Below are positions 1 to 7,723 of a DNA stretch of 17,019 nucleotides, piece by piece. The notes beneath the pieces are model-generated. The model worked only from the letters and a program-made list of their open reading frames with translations, was not told where the DNA came from and made no database searches. The stretch's first letter is position 1. Every line of letters begins with the position of its first letter. Source of the DNA: CAZMVY01 sp964617875 (GTDB lineage Bacteria; Planctomycetota; Phycisphaerae; UBA1845; PWPN01); contig CAZUAI010000107.1 of the NCBI GenBank assembly GCA_964617875.1, positions 1-17,019 of the forward strand, given 5' to 3'. The translations under genes were made by a program, and so were the position numbers.

Positions 1-6
1 CGAACC

Positions 7-2238
7 CTACGATCCGCCGCGTAAGCCTGTCGAAATATGCAACGCTGGGGTTGACGCTGCATCCGTGGTTGGCGCGCCGGCCGTCGGCGTCAGCCTCGCG
101 GAGGGCCGCACGGAACCGAAGTCCACGCGGACGGAGGCGGCCGGCATCCGGCACTCGGCAGTCCGGCCATCGTGGACAAACCGGATGGCTTCGGCGAGGC
201 TTCGCGTCCGGGCGGCCGTCTGCCCGAGGACCGTCACGACGCAGGCCCAGTCTTCCTCGCGGCGCGGCGGCGTGCGGTCGCCGACGAGGCTCAGCCACTC
301 CTGCAACTCCGGCACGCGGCCCTGGCCGCGGGCGAAGTCGTGATACCGCATCAGGTTTGTTCGCCCCTCGGGGCGACACACGACATACCCGATGCAATCG
401 CCGATGCTGAGCCAGTTGCTTTCGATCTCGAGCACCTGGTCCGTCCCGCCCACTGCCGTGACCCGCACGGTGCCCTGGCGGCCATGCAGCGTCCGCTCGT
501 TTTCGCCGGGCGGGTAATCGTGGCCGATGATGCCGGTCTCGCGCCGGCTCAGCCCGCCGTCGCGCAAGGGGGACAGGCGTTCGACGTAGACGGTGAAGTC
601 GCCGGGCGGGGAGACATAGGCGAAGTCCTGCCGGACGCCGCCGTCGCAACGGAGCAGGGTGCCGACGACGGTGAAGCCGTCCGGCAGCAACTCGTGCCGG
701 ATCCGTTCGAGCCTGGCGTGCTTTGCGTCGCTGTCTTCCTCGTTGAGCCTGCCCAGGTACGAGGAGTAGTGCGGCCAGACGGCCCAGGTCCCGTCGGTCG
801 GCCACGCCAGGGCAAGCCGCTTGGGCCCCCAGGCGAAGGACGCGAACTTGGCGGGCGTGCGGTGGAGGATCGCCTGGCCGTGCTCCAGGTACAGCAGGCC
901 GCGGGCACGGTCGTTGAACTGCGCCGCCGTCGCCGGCCGAGCGCCGGCGCCGCGGGCGGCATGACCGAAATAGCACGTGATGAGCCGCGAGGCGACGAAG
1001 CCGCCCTGTTCGATGTCGCGGCGCACGCCGTAGTAGCCGCCCTGCTGCCGCTGGATGCGGCCGAGGACGTCCAGCGCGACCTGCTCGACGCAGGCCGCGT
1101 CGCGATCGTCGCGGAGCAGGTTCAGCATCGCGTAGATCACGATGTCGTTCGGCTGCGTGTGTACGCCCTTCCAGTCGTTGCCGCCGAAGTAGATCGGGGC
1201 CCCGTCGCCCGACATGCAGCGGAGCAGCAGCGTCCAGGACTCGGACAGGTGGTGAAAACAGGCCGCCGGCGGCTGTTGCCCGCCGATGAGGTATTGCGCG
1301 GCGTTCTCCACCAGCTCGGCCATGGTCGTCTTGAGGTAGCCGATGTGGACCAGTCCGTGGTTCTCGACCGTGAAGTCGGGTTGCGCGTTGACCGTGGTCA
1401 CCCAGTCGCAGACGCGGCGGCCGTCATCGCCGGGACGCGTGTCCTGCTTGTCGGCCGCAACCGAGAGGCTGTTGTACATGTAGCGTTTGGCGGACTCGTC
1501 CCAGGCCCGCCCGTGGGGATGAGACGGCATCATGTTGCAGCACAGGCTGGTCACGTGGGCGTTCCAGGCGTTTTCCTCGGCGCCGGTGTCGCCCGGCCTG
1601 GCGTTCTTGGGTAGCTGCTCGATGAAGCGGTCGGCCTCGTACTCCAGCAACCGCGCGAGGCGCAGTTGGAGGTCGCGATCCAGGTGCTCCCAGATGATCC
1701 ATCCGCCCAGACCGGCCGACCGCGCCCACATCGCCGACTGCCACTGGTTGCCCCAGGGCTTGCCGTTCGCGCACTTCTCGCCGCCGGTCACGTGGGCGGC
1801 GGCCAGGTAGCGAAGGACGGCGACGGCCTGCTCGCGACAGCGGGTTCGCGCCGCCGCGTCGATGCCGACCGCGGGCGGGTTCGCCTCGGAAAGAAAGGCG
1901 TTCACGAGCGCGGCGTATCCGAGGGGGCGGATGTCGTCTTCCTCGTGCCCGCCGTCGCCGTAGTAGCCCTGTCCCGGCCGCCCCGGCACCGGTCGAAAAC
2001 GCTGGGCCAGGATCTCGCTCCAGGCGCGGATCGAGTCGTAGTAGCCCTGCATCAGCCGCCGGTTCCTCTCATCGCCCGTCGCGTGGAGCAATTCGCCCGG
2101 AAACGGCCGTACGGCCTGGAGCAGCTCGTTTGCGCTCGGTGCCGTTGCCGTTCCGGCCCGCGACGGCCGTGCCGCGACGGCGATCGCCAGGCCGCAGAGG
2201 ATCATGCGCATGGCACGGCATGTGTTCCGATGATTCAT
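7..2238 (-). CDS. Secreted protein of unrecognised family, possible polysaccharide-acting enzyme
   Basis: A complete 743-residue protein whose exact family I do not recognise. The N-terminus has basic residues, a hydrophobic stretch (about residues 11-22) and a likely signal-peptidase site near PSRA-G (28-29), so it should be exported. Residues about 40-430 are rich in aromatic and helical segments of the kind seen in alpha/alpha toroids. They include GHEEDD (97-102), a Trp/Asn/His/Cys-rich block (224-243) and ENHG (292-295), which look like active-site positions. The C-terminal 300 residues look beta-rich, as in the beta-sandwich modules of polysaccharide lyases. It starts 31 bases after the rhamnosidase stop, so the two are probably co-transcribed. 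The ribosome binding site is weak; an internal ATG at 2208 is a possible alternative start. A lyase or hydrolase role is an inference from architecture and neighbour only. Confidence 0.8.
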   Translation of the reverse strand: MNHRNTCRAMRMILCGLAIAVAARPSRAGTATAPSANELLQAVRPFPGELLHATGDERNRRLMQGYYDSIRAWSEILAQRFRPVPGRPGQGYYGDGGHEEDDIRPLGYAALVNAFLSEANPPAVGIDAAARTRCREQAVAVLRYLAAAHVTGGEKCANGKPWGNQWQSAMWARSAGLGGWIIWEHLDRDLQLRLARLLEYEADRFIEQLPKNARPGDTGAEENAWNAHVTSLCCNMMPSHPHGRAWDESAKRYMYNSLSVAADKQDTRPGDDGRRVCDWVTTVNAQPDFTVENHGLVHIGYLKTTMAELVENAAQYLIGGQQPPAACFHHLSESWTLLLRCMSGDGAPIYFGGNDWKGVHTQPNDIVIYAMLNLLRDDRDAACVEQVALDVLGRIQRQQGGYYGVRRDIEQGGFVASRLITCYFGHAARGAGARPATAAQFNDRARGLLYLEHGQAILHRTPAKFASFAWGPKRLALAWPTDGTWAVWPHYSSYLGRLNEEDSDAKHARLERIRHELLPDGFTVVGTLLRCDGGVRQDFAYVSPPGDFTVYVERLSPLRDGGLSRRETGIIGHDYPPGENERTLHGRQGTVRVTAVGGTDQVLEIESNWLSIGDCIGYVVCRPEGRTNLMRYHDFARGQGRVPELQEWLSLVGDRTPPRREEDWACVVTVLGQTAARTRSLAEAIRFVHDGRTAECRMPAASVRVDFGSVRPSARLTPTAGAPTTDAASTPALHISTGLRGGS

Positions 2239-2269
2239 GGTCGAGTCTGCAGCACGTCCCCCGGACCCA

Positions 2270-4939
2270 TTACTCGGCGACGAAGGAATAGCGCCCGCCG
2301 GTGCGGACGCGGAACACGTCGTCGCCGGCCGTTTCGGCCTCGCCGGCCGTCTTCGTGGCGCGGATGCGTTTGCCCGCGCACGCGGTCGGTATGCGGATCT
2401 CCGCCGTAACGCCTTGCGGCACGTCCACGTCGAGCGCCCACGATTGCGTGTCCCACCGCACCCAGACCAGACCCTTCGGCGTCACGACATGCCCGGCCAC
2501 GTACGCCAGACCGCCCGCGTCCGGCGCGATGCGGATCGCGCCGCCGCCCGGCTGCGTCACGCGCACGCCCAGCAGCGAGTCGTGGAGCCACAGCAGCGGC
2601 ACCGCGCCCCAGCCGTGCGAGCCCGTCTCATCCGCCGGCTGGGCGGAGTTCTTCTCGCCGGGCCTGAGTCCGAGGTCCTCGCGGCTGACCCAGTACTCCG
2701 GCAGCGGCCCGCCGTACGGACCCTGGAGCTTCGCGGGCGTCGGGTTGCCTGGGTGCCCCGGCAGGTATGGCGAGTACCGCTCGATCAGGTGCGCCACCGC
2801 ACGTTCCGTCAGCCCGACATCCGACAGCGCCCGCAGCACCCGATAGCCGTACGTCGGGTTGTTCCAGCGCGTCACGCCCGACGGCGGCGAGCCGTGCGGC
2901 GGCGGGAACGCGTATTGCAGGTCCGCCAGGGCCTCTTCGCGCGTAAGCAGCCCGGCGGTGACGGCGATCGTCTGGCCCGCCTGGCTGTAGCCGCGTTCCT
3001 TCCCGGGGTTCTCCGGGTCGAGCCGGTCTGCGACGTGTAGCGGCACCTTGCCCGCGCCCGGTACGAGGTGGTGCTTGCGGAAGGCCGCGGTCATCCGGTC
3101 GCAGACACCCTTCCACGCCGCCGCCTGCTGCGTCTCGCCGATCGCCTCGGCCATCTCGACCGACCAGCGCAGCCGCTCGATGACCCACGGCGTCACGATG
3201 CCGCTCGATTGTTTTCCGTTCTCGCAGCGGACGCCGACGCGAATGTCCGCGAGCACGCGGTCCGTCCGCCAGATTCCGTCATCACCGACGCGGGCCAGCA
3301 GGTTGGCCCAGTACCGCTTCATCGTGTCCCAGTGGCGGCGGATGCACTCCTTGTCGCCCGTCCACACGTACTGGTCGTAGAGGAACGCGACATACTGCAC
3401 GCCCCAGTCGTACGGTGCCGGGTAGGCGGGGTAGTTGCTCGGGAAGAACGGATGGAAATCGCCGTCCGGGCCCTGGCCCTGACCGAACGTGCGGAGCAGG
3501 AAGGCCCGGAGCCGCGCGTCGCCGAACCACGTCGCCGCCAGCAGCGCGCGGGGCTGGGCGTCCTCGATCCACTGGCCGTCTTCGCGGCCCGGCGTGTCCA
3601 CGTACGAATCGGACATCGTGACCTCGGCGTGGATCAGATAGAGCTTGACGATCTGGTCGATCCGTTCATCGCCGCAGGAGAAACTGCCGGCGAGATCGAC
3701 CGGGTACTGCGACTTGACGATGCCGACGCGCCGGAGGATGACCCGCCCGTCCGTCGGGAAGTGGATGTGCAGCGACAGCCAGCGGGCCGTCCGCTCGTCC
3801 GGCAGATCGACCGTCTGCGGTCCGGTCCGCGTGATGTATCGGTCGGCGTAGCCCGGGCCGACGACGCGCTCGGGGTTCAGCCACCCGTCCGGCCGGACGT
3901 GAAGTTCGCCGTCGTAGAGCGACCGGGCCAGTTCCCCGTAGCCGAAGTCGATCCGGGCCCCGGCCGTCGCGCCCTCCAGGCCGACAAAGGGGAATCCGTG
4001 GACCGGCCGGCCGAAGTCGAACGTGATGTAGCAGGACTCGCCCGCCTTGCCGCTCACCGTCACCGGCATGCCGCGGAGCACGTCGCCGGCGGCGCGTGCG
4101 GCGTCCTCGTCCGGGATGCAGCGGGCCGTGCGGATCCCCGCGGCGATCGAGAGCGGCTCGTCGGAGATCGGCGGCGTGCGTTCGAGCCGTCCGGCCGCCA
4201 GCACGGCCAGCGGCTCCACGGCGTACTCGCGCTGCGGCGGCGTTTCGACGTCTTCGGGGATCTCCGGCCAGGGGCCGTCGGTCACCTCGATGGCCCGGTC
4301 CCAGCCGCCGTCCATGAAATCCGGATCGTGGACGCTGCCGCCGGGGAAGCCCTTCTCGCCGTCGATGATTTGCGGGTAGCGGATCCGCTTGTCGCCGATC
4401 ACGCCGACGATCTGCTGGTCGTGGATCGCGATGTCGTGGGCGGTCGTGCATCGCCAGGACGTGTCGCTGACGAGCCACGGGCTGCGGATCCACAACCCGG
4501 CCCGCGTGTTGCCCGTCCGCTGGAACGTGATGATCCCGCCCCAGTTGTGGTGGCGGACGACGACGACATTCTCGCCCACGCGGAGGTACGGGCCGACGTT
4601 GACCGGCAGCGCCGTGATCCGCGGCTCGTGGTAGCGCGGCACCTTTCGGCAGACGACGTGGCCGTTGATCCACATGGCGGCGTTGCTGTCCGCGGCGATG
4701 CGCAGCGTGGCGTCCTTCGGGATCGCATCGAGCTTCACGACCCGGCGGAAATACGTGAACCGGTTCTTCGGCGCCGGCTCGTCCGGCCGCGCCCAGATCC
4801 AGCGGGCCGCCGTGCCTGCCCCCGCCGCCGAGTGTGCCGCAGAAGAATCCGCCGCCGCCGAATCCCGCACCGCCGGCGCGAGCAACGCCAATACGCCGAC
4901 GGTACTCCTGATGACGCGAATCCGAAGCATGTCATTCAT
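2270..4939 (-). CDS. Secreted alpha-L-rhamnosidase, GH78-like
   Basis: An 889-residue protein expected to release terminal alpha-L-rhamnose from polysaccharides or glycosides outside the cytoplasm. The N-terminus carries a hydrophobic export signal ending near residue 30. A beta-rich N-terminal region follows (WIWARPDEPAPKNRFTYFRR, then AMWINGH), typical of the accessory domains of bacterial rhamnosidases. The catalytic toroid contains DTPGREDGQWIEDAQ (about residues 443-458), equivalent to the GH78 signature DCPxRDERxGWTGDAQ that holds acidic catalytic residues. Near residue 770, ETGSHGWGAVPLLWLHDSLLG matches the GH78 C-terminal block preceding the final beta-sandwich. I chose the ATG at 4939 because it gives a clean signal peptide after a GGTGG-like site; a TTG at 4975 would place the start next to a repeat. 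The motif is somewhat divergent, so a related rhamnosidase-like family is possible. Confidence 0.88.
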   Translation of the reverse strand: MNDMLRIRVIRSTVGVLALLAPAVRDSAAADSSAAHSAAGAGTAARWIWARPDEPAPKNRFTYFRRVVKLDAIPKDATLRIAADSNAAMWINGHVVCRKVPRYHEPRITALPVNVGPYLRVGENVVVVRHHNWGGIITFQRTGNTRAGLWIRSPWLVSDTSWRCTTAHDIAIHDQQIVGVIGDKRIRYPQIIDGEKGFPGGSVHDPDFMDGGWDRAIEVTDGPWPEIPEDVETPPQREYAVEPLAVLAAGRLERTPPISDEPLSIAAGIRTARCIPDEDAARAAGDVLRGMPVTVSGKAGESCYITFDFGRPVHGFPFVGLEGATAGARIDFGYGELARSLYDGELHVRPDGWLNPERVVGPGYADRYITRTGPQTVDLPDERTARWLSLHIHFPTDGRVILRRVGIVKSQYPVDLAGSFSCGDERIDQIVKLYLIHAEVTMSDSYVDTPGREDGQWIEDAQPRALLAATWFGDARLRAFLLRTFGQGQGPDGDFHPFFPSNYPAYPAPYDWGVQYVAFLYDQYVWTGDKECIRRHWDTMKRYWANLLARVGDDGIWRTDRVLADIRVGVRCENGKQSSGIVTPWVIERLRWSVEMAEAIGETQQAAAWKGVCDRMTAAFRKHHLVPGAGKVPLHVADRLDPENPGKERGYSQAGQTIAVTAGLLTREEALADLQYAFPPPHGSPPSGVTRWNNPTYGYRVLRALSDVGLTERAVAHLIERYSPYLPGHPGNPTPAKLQGPYGGPLPEYWVSREDLGLRPGEKNSAQPADETGSHGWGAVPLLWLHDSLLGVRVTQPGGGAIRIAPDAGGLAYVAGHVVTPKGLVWVRWDTQSWALDVDVPQGVTAEIRIPTACAGKRIRATKTAGEAETAGDDVFRVRTGGRYSFVAE

Positions 4940-4980
4940 CGAAACCACCCGCCGTAACAGAAAAGGAAAGCCCAACGCAA

Positions 4981-5061
4981 CACCCTCTCCCTCCGGGGAG
5001 GAGGGCCGGAGCGAGGGGGTCCAGCCCCCGCCCCATGCCAGGGGGAGGGCCGGGGCGAGGG
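4981..5061. repeat. REP-like tandem GC-rich repeat
   Basis: Two direct copies of a 20-base unit lie at 4998-5017 and 5042-5061 and match at 18 of 20 positions, around the core AGGGCCGG-GCGAGGG. Each is preceded by a C-rich inverted partner (4983-4994 and about 5024-5034), so each can fold back. The wording resembles the CCCTC...GAGGG intergenic repeats known from many GC-rich and proteobacterial genomes. It fills most of the gap between nrdR and the rhamnosidase gene. Confidence 0.65.
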
Positions 5062-5101
5062 CAGCCGATTCTCTCCGCCGTCCGGTCGCGCCGTCGCTTC
5101 T

Positions 5102-5596
5102 TCAGAACAACATCTGCTGCCCCGGCAGTTCGGTTTCCGCGCGGTCCATGACGTCCTTGACCTCTTTGACGAACTCGCCGAGGTCCTGGAACTCCCGGTA
5201 GACGCTGGCATAGCGCACATACGCGATCTTGTCGAGGTCGCGGAGCAGCCGGGCCGCCTCCGCGCCGATGAACTGGCTGGTGACCTCTTTCTCGAAGCGC
5301 TGGAAGACGGTGTCCTCCACCTGCTCCGCCAGGGCCTGCAGGGCCTCCATGCTCACCGGCCGCTTGTAGCAGGCGGCCTGGAGGCCGGCAATCAGCTTGC
5401 TGCGGTCGTACGGGACGCGCGTCCCGTCCTTCTTGATCACCTGGAGCCGCACCTCGGTCTCGATCCGCTCCTTGGTCGTGAACCGCCGGCCGCACATGTC
5501 GCACTTCCGCCGCCGGCGGATCGTCATCCCGCCGTCGCTCAGTCGCGAGTCGATCACACGGTCCTGGTCGAGTTCTTTGCAGAACGGGCAACGCAT
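5102..5596 (-). CDS. nrdR: Transcriptional repressor NrdR
   Basis: A 164-residue protein, the usual NrdR length. NrdR represses ribonucleotide reductase genes and senses ATP/dATP through its ATP-cone. The N-terminal zinc ribbon is intact, with Cys3, Cys6, Cys32 and Cys35 (MRCPFC ... CDMC) and the characteristic VIDSR and RRRRKC blocks between them. FTTKERIE leads into the ATP-cone, with V-KKDGTRVPYDRSKL and the conserved YVRYASVYREF near the C-terminus. The ATG at 5596 starts exactly at the canonical MRCP; an upstream in-frame extension is not conserved-looking. No ribonucleotide reductase gene lies next to it here, so its targets must be elsewhere. It sits 162 bases upstream of the rhamnosidase gene on the same strand, separated by a repeat, and co-transcription is doubtful. 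Confidence 0.97.
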   Translation of the reverse strand: MRCPFCKELDQDRVIDSRLSDGGMTIRRRRKCDMCGRRFTTKERIETEVRLQVIKKDGTRVPYDRSKLIAGLQAACYKRPVSMEALQALAEQVEDTVFQRFEKEVTSQFIGAEAARLLRDLDKIAYVRYASVYREFQDLGEFVKEVKDVMDRAETELPGQQMLF

Positions 5597-5644
5597 GGAT
5601 TCACACCGGCCCACCGGCCCCGAGGAACCAGGATGGACCGCCTC

Positions 5645-5673
5645 ATCATATCGTGAATCGGCACGACGCAAAA
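5645..5673 (-). promoter_or_regulatory. Possible nrdR promoter
   Basis: A TATGAT hexamer on the minus strand (5650-5645) is five of six to the sigma-70 -10 consensus and lies about 49 bases upstream of the nrdR ATG. The -35 region at the expected distance is poor (TTTTGC, 5673-5668). No NrdR-box pair was recognised. Weak call. Confidence 0.25.
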
Positions 5674-5681
5674 CCCCCCGG

Positions 5682-5702
5682 GCACCGCCGTCTCGCCGGT
5701 GC
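5682..5702. repeat. Inverted repeat in the nrdR/methyltransferase gap
   Basis: GCACCG (5682-5687) pairs with CGGTGC (5697-5702). A single C/C mismatch and a further CG/CG pair extend the stem inward. There is no T-rich tail, so it is more likely a regulatory or repeat-derived hairpin than a terminator. Confidence 0.4.
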
Positions 5703-5785
5703 ATGGCCGTAGCGGCCTGTCGCGAACACGGCGTCGGGAGCTGTCTTCCATCGACGACGCCACGGCGGCGAGCGAGTCAGCAGGC

Positions 5786-5829
5786 GGGCGAACCTCCGAG
5801 TCTGCGAGCATGCGGCTCCGGAGAATCGC
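5786..5829 (+). repeat. Dispersed hairpin repeat, copy 1
   Basis: This 44-base element matches the minus-strand segment at 10877-10919 at about 35 of 44 aligned positions. Shared blocks are GGGCGA, CCTCCG, GCGAGCA, GCGGCTC, GGAGA and CGC in the same order. CTCCG and CGGAG form an outer stem in both copies, and the inner stem around AGCA is kept here partly through G-T pairs. Both copies are intergenic. Confidence 0.6.
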
Positions 5830-5948
5830 AAACGCTGCCGCTTCGCCATTCGGGTCTCGGTCGCGAGGCTCCGCCAGGCGGCTTCGTCATGTGCGCTTCG
5901 CCGTCCGTCATTCCCGGGGAGGAGTGCAATACCGGGCAGCTTCGGCCG

Positions 5949-6000
5949 TTACGTTTGACGGTGGATTGTTACAATGAGCCGCAAATGCCCAGCGAAAGGA
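5949..6000 (+). promoter_or_regulatory. Possible promoter and ribosome binding site of the methyltransferase gene
   Basis: TACAAT at 5970-5975 resembles a -10 hexamer. TTGACG at 5955-5960 is a good -35 sequence but only 9 bases away, too close for sigma-70, so the promoter is uncertain. AAGGA at 5996-6000, eight bases before the ATG at 6009, is a good Shine-Dalgarno site and decides the start. Confidence 0.3.
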
Positions 6001-6008
6001 ACCTGCAC

Positions 6009-7031
6009 ATGAAACGGATCGCGATCGCAGTCGTGTTGTCTGTCGGTTTGTGCTCGTGGCTGGTCGTTGCCCAGGACGCCGGGGCGCCGCGCGATCGCGG
6101 CGATCGGTCGGCCGGGCGCGAACGGCGGCCGTCGGGCGGCAACGTCGCGGAGGGGTGGCGCCCGCCGCCGTCGCCCATCATCGAGGCCCTCGATGCCAAC
6201 GGCGACGGCACGATCGAGGCCGACGAGATCGCCGGGGCCGCTGCGGCCCTGAAGGCGCTCGACAAGGACGGCAACGGCCGACTCACGGCCGACGAGTACC
6301 GCCCACGCGGGCCCGGAGGCCCACCAGCGGGTGGCCCGGGCGGACCGCCGGCGGACGGCCCCGGTGAACGCGGCGGGCGCGAGCGCGGCGCGAGGAGCGG
6401 CCCCGACCGGCCGGCGGGCGATCGGGCCGGCGGCGGGCAGGACCTCTTCGACTCGACGCCGCTGCCCAGGGACGACGCCGAGAAGAAGATCCTCGCCGCG
6501 CTCGATGACCTCGATCGGAAGGAACGACAGGGCATGATGAGCGTCCCGCGCGACGACGGCCGCTACCTGCGCCTGATGACCGAGGCCGTCGGCGCCAAGA
6601 GCGTCGTGGAACTCGGGACGTCGCACGGGTACTCGGCGATCTGGCTGTGCCTGGCCCTGCGGACGACGGGCGGGAAGCTGACGACGTTCGAGATCGACGC
6701 CGGGCGGGCGGCGCTGGCCCGCAAGAACTTCGCGCGGGCCGGCGTGGACTCGATGGTGACGCTGGTCGAGGGCGACGCACACAAGGAAGTGACGAAGCTG
6801 AAGGACCCGATCGATGTGCTGTTCCTCGACGCCGACAAGCAGGGCTACGTGGACTACCTCGAGAAGCTGCTGCCGCTCGTGCGGCCCGGCGGGCTGATCA
6901 TCGCCCACAACATGGACGCACGACAGGCCGACCCCCGCTACGTCAAGGCGATCACCACGAACCCGAAGCTGGAGACGCTGTTCGTCCACCTCCGCGATTC
7001 GGGCATCGGCGTGACGCTGAAGAAGCGGTAA
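6009..7031 (+). CDS. Exported EF-hand / class I O-methyltransferase fusion
   Basis: A 340-residue protein with three parts. Residues 1-21 are a signal peptide, with cleavage probably after VVA. Residues 62-73 and 85-96 are two complete EF-hand loops (D62, N64, D66, E73 and D85, D87, N89, E96), followed by a Pro/Gly/Arg-rich linker (about 98-145). Residues 150-340 are a catechol-type, SAM-dependent O-methyltransferase with motif I VVELGTSHGYSA (199-210), acidic FEID (227-230), EGDAH (254-258) and LFLDADKQGY (271-280). In metal-dependent relatives the block after the latter usually reads DN; here it is H300-N301, so one metal ligand may be changed. Export of a SAM enzyme is puzzling because SAM is cytoplasmic. 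It is the only plus-strand gene in the window and converges on the PEP-CTERM run. The substrate is unknown. Confidence 0.9.
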   Translation: MKRIAIAVVLSVGLCSWLVVAQDAGAPRDRGDRSAGRERRPSGGNVAEGWRPPPSPIIEALDANGDGTIEADEIAGAAAALKALDKDGNGRLTADEYRPRGPGGPPAGGPGGPPADGPGERGGRERGARSGPDRPAGDRAGGGQDLFDSTPLPRDDAEKKILAALDDLDRKERQGMMSVPRDDGRYLRLMTEAVGAKSVVELGTSHGYSAIWLCLALRTTGGKLTTFEIDAGRAALARKNFARAGVDSMVTLVEGDAHKEVTKLKDPIDVLFLDADKQGYVDYLEKLLPLVRPGGLIIAHNMDARQADPRYVKAITTNPKLETLFVHLRDSGIGVTLKKR

Positions 7032-7035
7032 GCAA

Positions 7036-7063
7036 CGCAGCAGGGGCTGCCGCCCCCGCTGCG
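7036..7063. terminator. Hairpin between convergent genes, possible bidirectional terminator
   Basis: CGCAGC (7036-7041) pairs with GCTGCG (7058-7063). After one A/C mismatch, GGGGC (7043-7047) pairs with GCCCC (7052-7056) around a TGCC loop. It starts five bases after the methyltransferase stop and lies 40 bases beyond the stop of the convergent PEP-CTERM gene. There is no T-rich tract on either side, so termination is probable by position rather than by a textbook signal. Confidence 0.5.
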
Positions 7064-7102
7064 CGCCGTTGGGCTCTTCGGGACAGCCAGGGACCGGCCG
7101 AG

Positions 7103-7678
7103 TCAGTTGCGGGCGCGGCGACGGATCATCGCCATGGCGCCGAGACCGAGCAGGCCCAGAGTCGTCGGTTCCGGCGTGGGGTATTCGATTATGTCGATGT
7201 CACCGGCAAGCCCCGGCCCCAGCCACCGGATCTGCTTGTAGATGTCCACGGTCGTGCCCACGGGCAGCGAGTTGAAGTAGAGGTCCAACGTGGAAGGGGT
7301 CCAGTTGACCATCAGGCCGGGAGCCGGGTTGCCGTTGGCGTACAGGCTCACCTGCGGTGTCCACATCCAGTTGCCGGTAATGATCTGTTCGTGCCAGTCC
7401 GACCACGGCAGCGTCCCACTGATAATGAACGACTCGTGAATGTCGAGAACCTGGTTCGGGACGATCTGAAGCGGCCCGTGCCGGAACACCTTGAGCCAGG
7501 GCGGCCCGTTCGGGTCGCGGACGATCGGATACTGCCCGACATACCAGCCCGGCAAGCCTGACGGAAGGATCGTGGGGCCGAATGAGTTCGGCAGTGTGCT
7601 GATGTTTCCGACGCCCTGCCCGAAGGCGACCGCAGCGGCGGCGACAAAACCGGTGACGATAGTACGATTGGTCTTCAT
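7103..7678 (-). CDS. PEP-CTERM surface protein, DWHE paralogue 3
   Basis: A 191-residue exported protein. A short signal peptide ends near AFG/QGVGN, and the C-terminus TPEPTTLGLLGLGAMAMIRRR has the PEP motif, transmembrane helix and arginine cluster of PEP-CTERM sorting signals, which are cut by an exosortase. The mature part shares QGVGN at its start, PPWLKVF, LPWSDWHEQI, LDLYFNSLPVGTTVDIYKQ and IEYPTPEP with the proteins at 7724-8359 and 9232-9879, so the three are paralogues. This copy has the most changed middle. I recognise no catalytic motif; a structural or ligand-binding role in the envelope or matrix is an inference. GAGGAG upstream of the ATG supports the start. It is last of the five-gene run. 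Confidence 0.9.
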   Translation of the reverse strand: MKTNRTIVTGFVAAAAVAFGQGVGNISTLPNSFGPTILPSGLPGWYVGQYPIVRDPNGPPWLKVFRHGPLQIVPNQVLDIHESFIISGTLPWSDWHEQIITGNWMWTPQVSLYANGNPAPGLMVNWTPSTLDLYFNSLPVGTTVDIYKQIRWLGPGLAGDIDIIEYPTPEPTTLGLLGLGAMAMIRRRARN

Positions 7679-7692
7679 TGTTCTGCTCCTCT

Positions 7693-7712
7693 GGAATCCG
7701 GTAACCGATTCC
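7693..7712 (-). repeat. Intergenic inverted repeat between PEP-CTERM genes
   Basis: GGAATC (7693-7698) pairs with GATTCC (7707-7712) around an eight-base centre that is itself nearly symmetric. It lies between the stop of one PEP-CTERM gene and the ribosome binding site of the next, so it would form a hairpin in a shared transcript. Confidence 0.45.
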
Positions 7713-7723
7713 GTTCGAGTGCT

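Larger units (their letters stand above)
5597..6008. other. Divergent intergenic region between nrdR and the methyltransferase gene
   Basis: This 412-base gap carries no convincing gene. It contains the possible nrdR promoter, an inverted repeat GCACCG/CGGTGC at 5682-5702, one copy of the dispersed hairpin repeat (5786-5829) and the region immediately upstream of the plus-strand gene. Open reading on either strand here is low-complexity and arginine-rich, as expected from GC-rich non-coding sequence. Confidence 0.6.

Noticed and set aside
172..1614. Long plus-strand open frame of 480 codons opposite the first gene
   Set aside because: It is an antisense shadow. Its translation is repetitive in Ala, Arg, Gly and Val, while the minus strand has a signal peptide and enzyme-like sequence.
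3068..4957. Plus-strand open frame of 629 codons opposite the rhamnosidase gene
   Set aside because: The composition is dominated by Arg, Asp, Val and Ala without domains; the minus strand has clear GH78 motifs. The high GC content explains the lack of stops.
4940..4975. TTG at 4975 as the start of the rhamnosidase gene
   Set aside because: Its purine-rich upstream sequence belongs to the REP-like repeat, and the ATG at 4939 gives a better signal peptide.
5397..6008. N-terminal extension of the methyltransferase frame
   Set aside because: It would overlap nrdR and place the signal peptide in the middle of the protein. AAGGA before the ATG at 6009 supports the shorter form.
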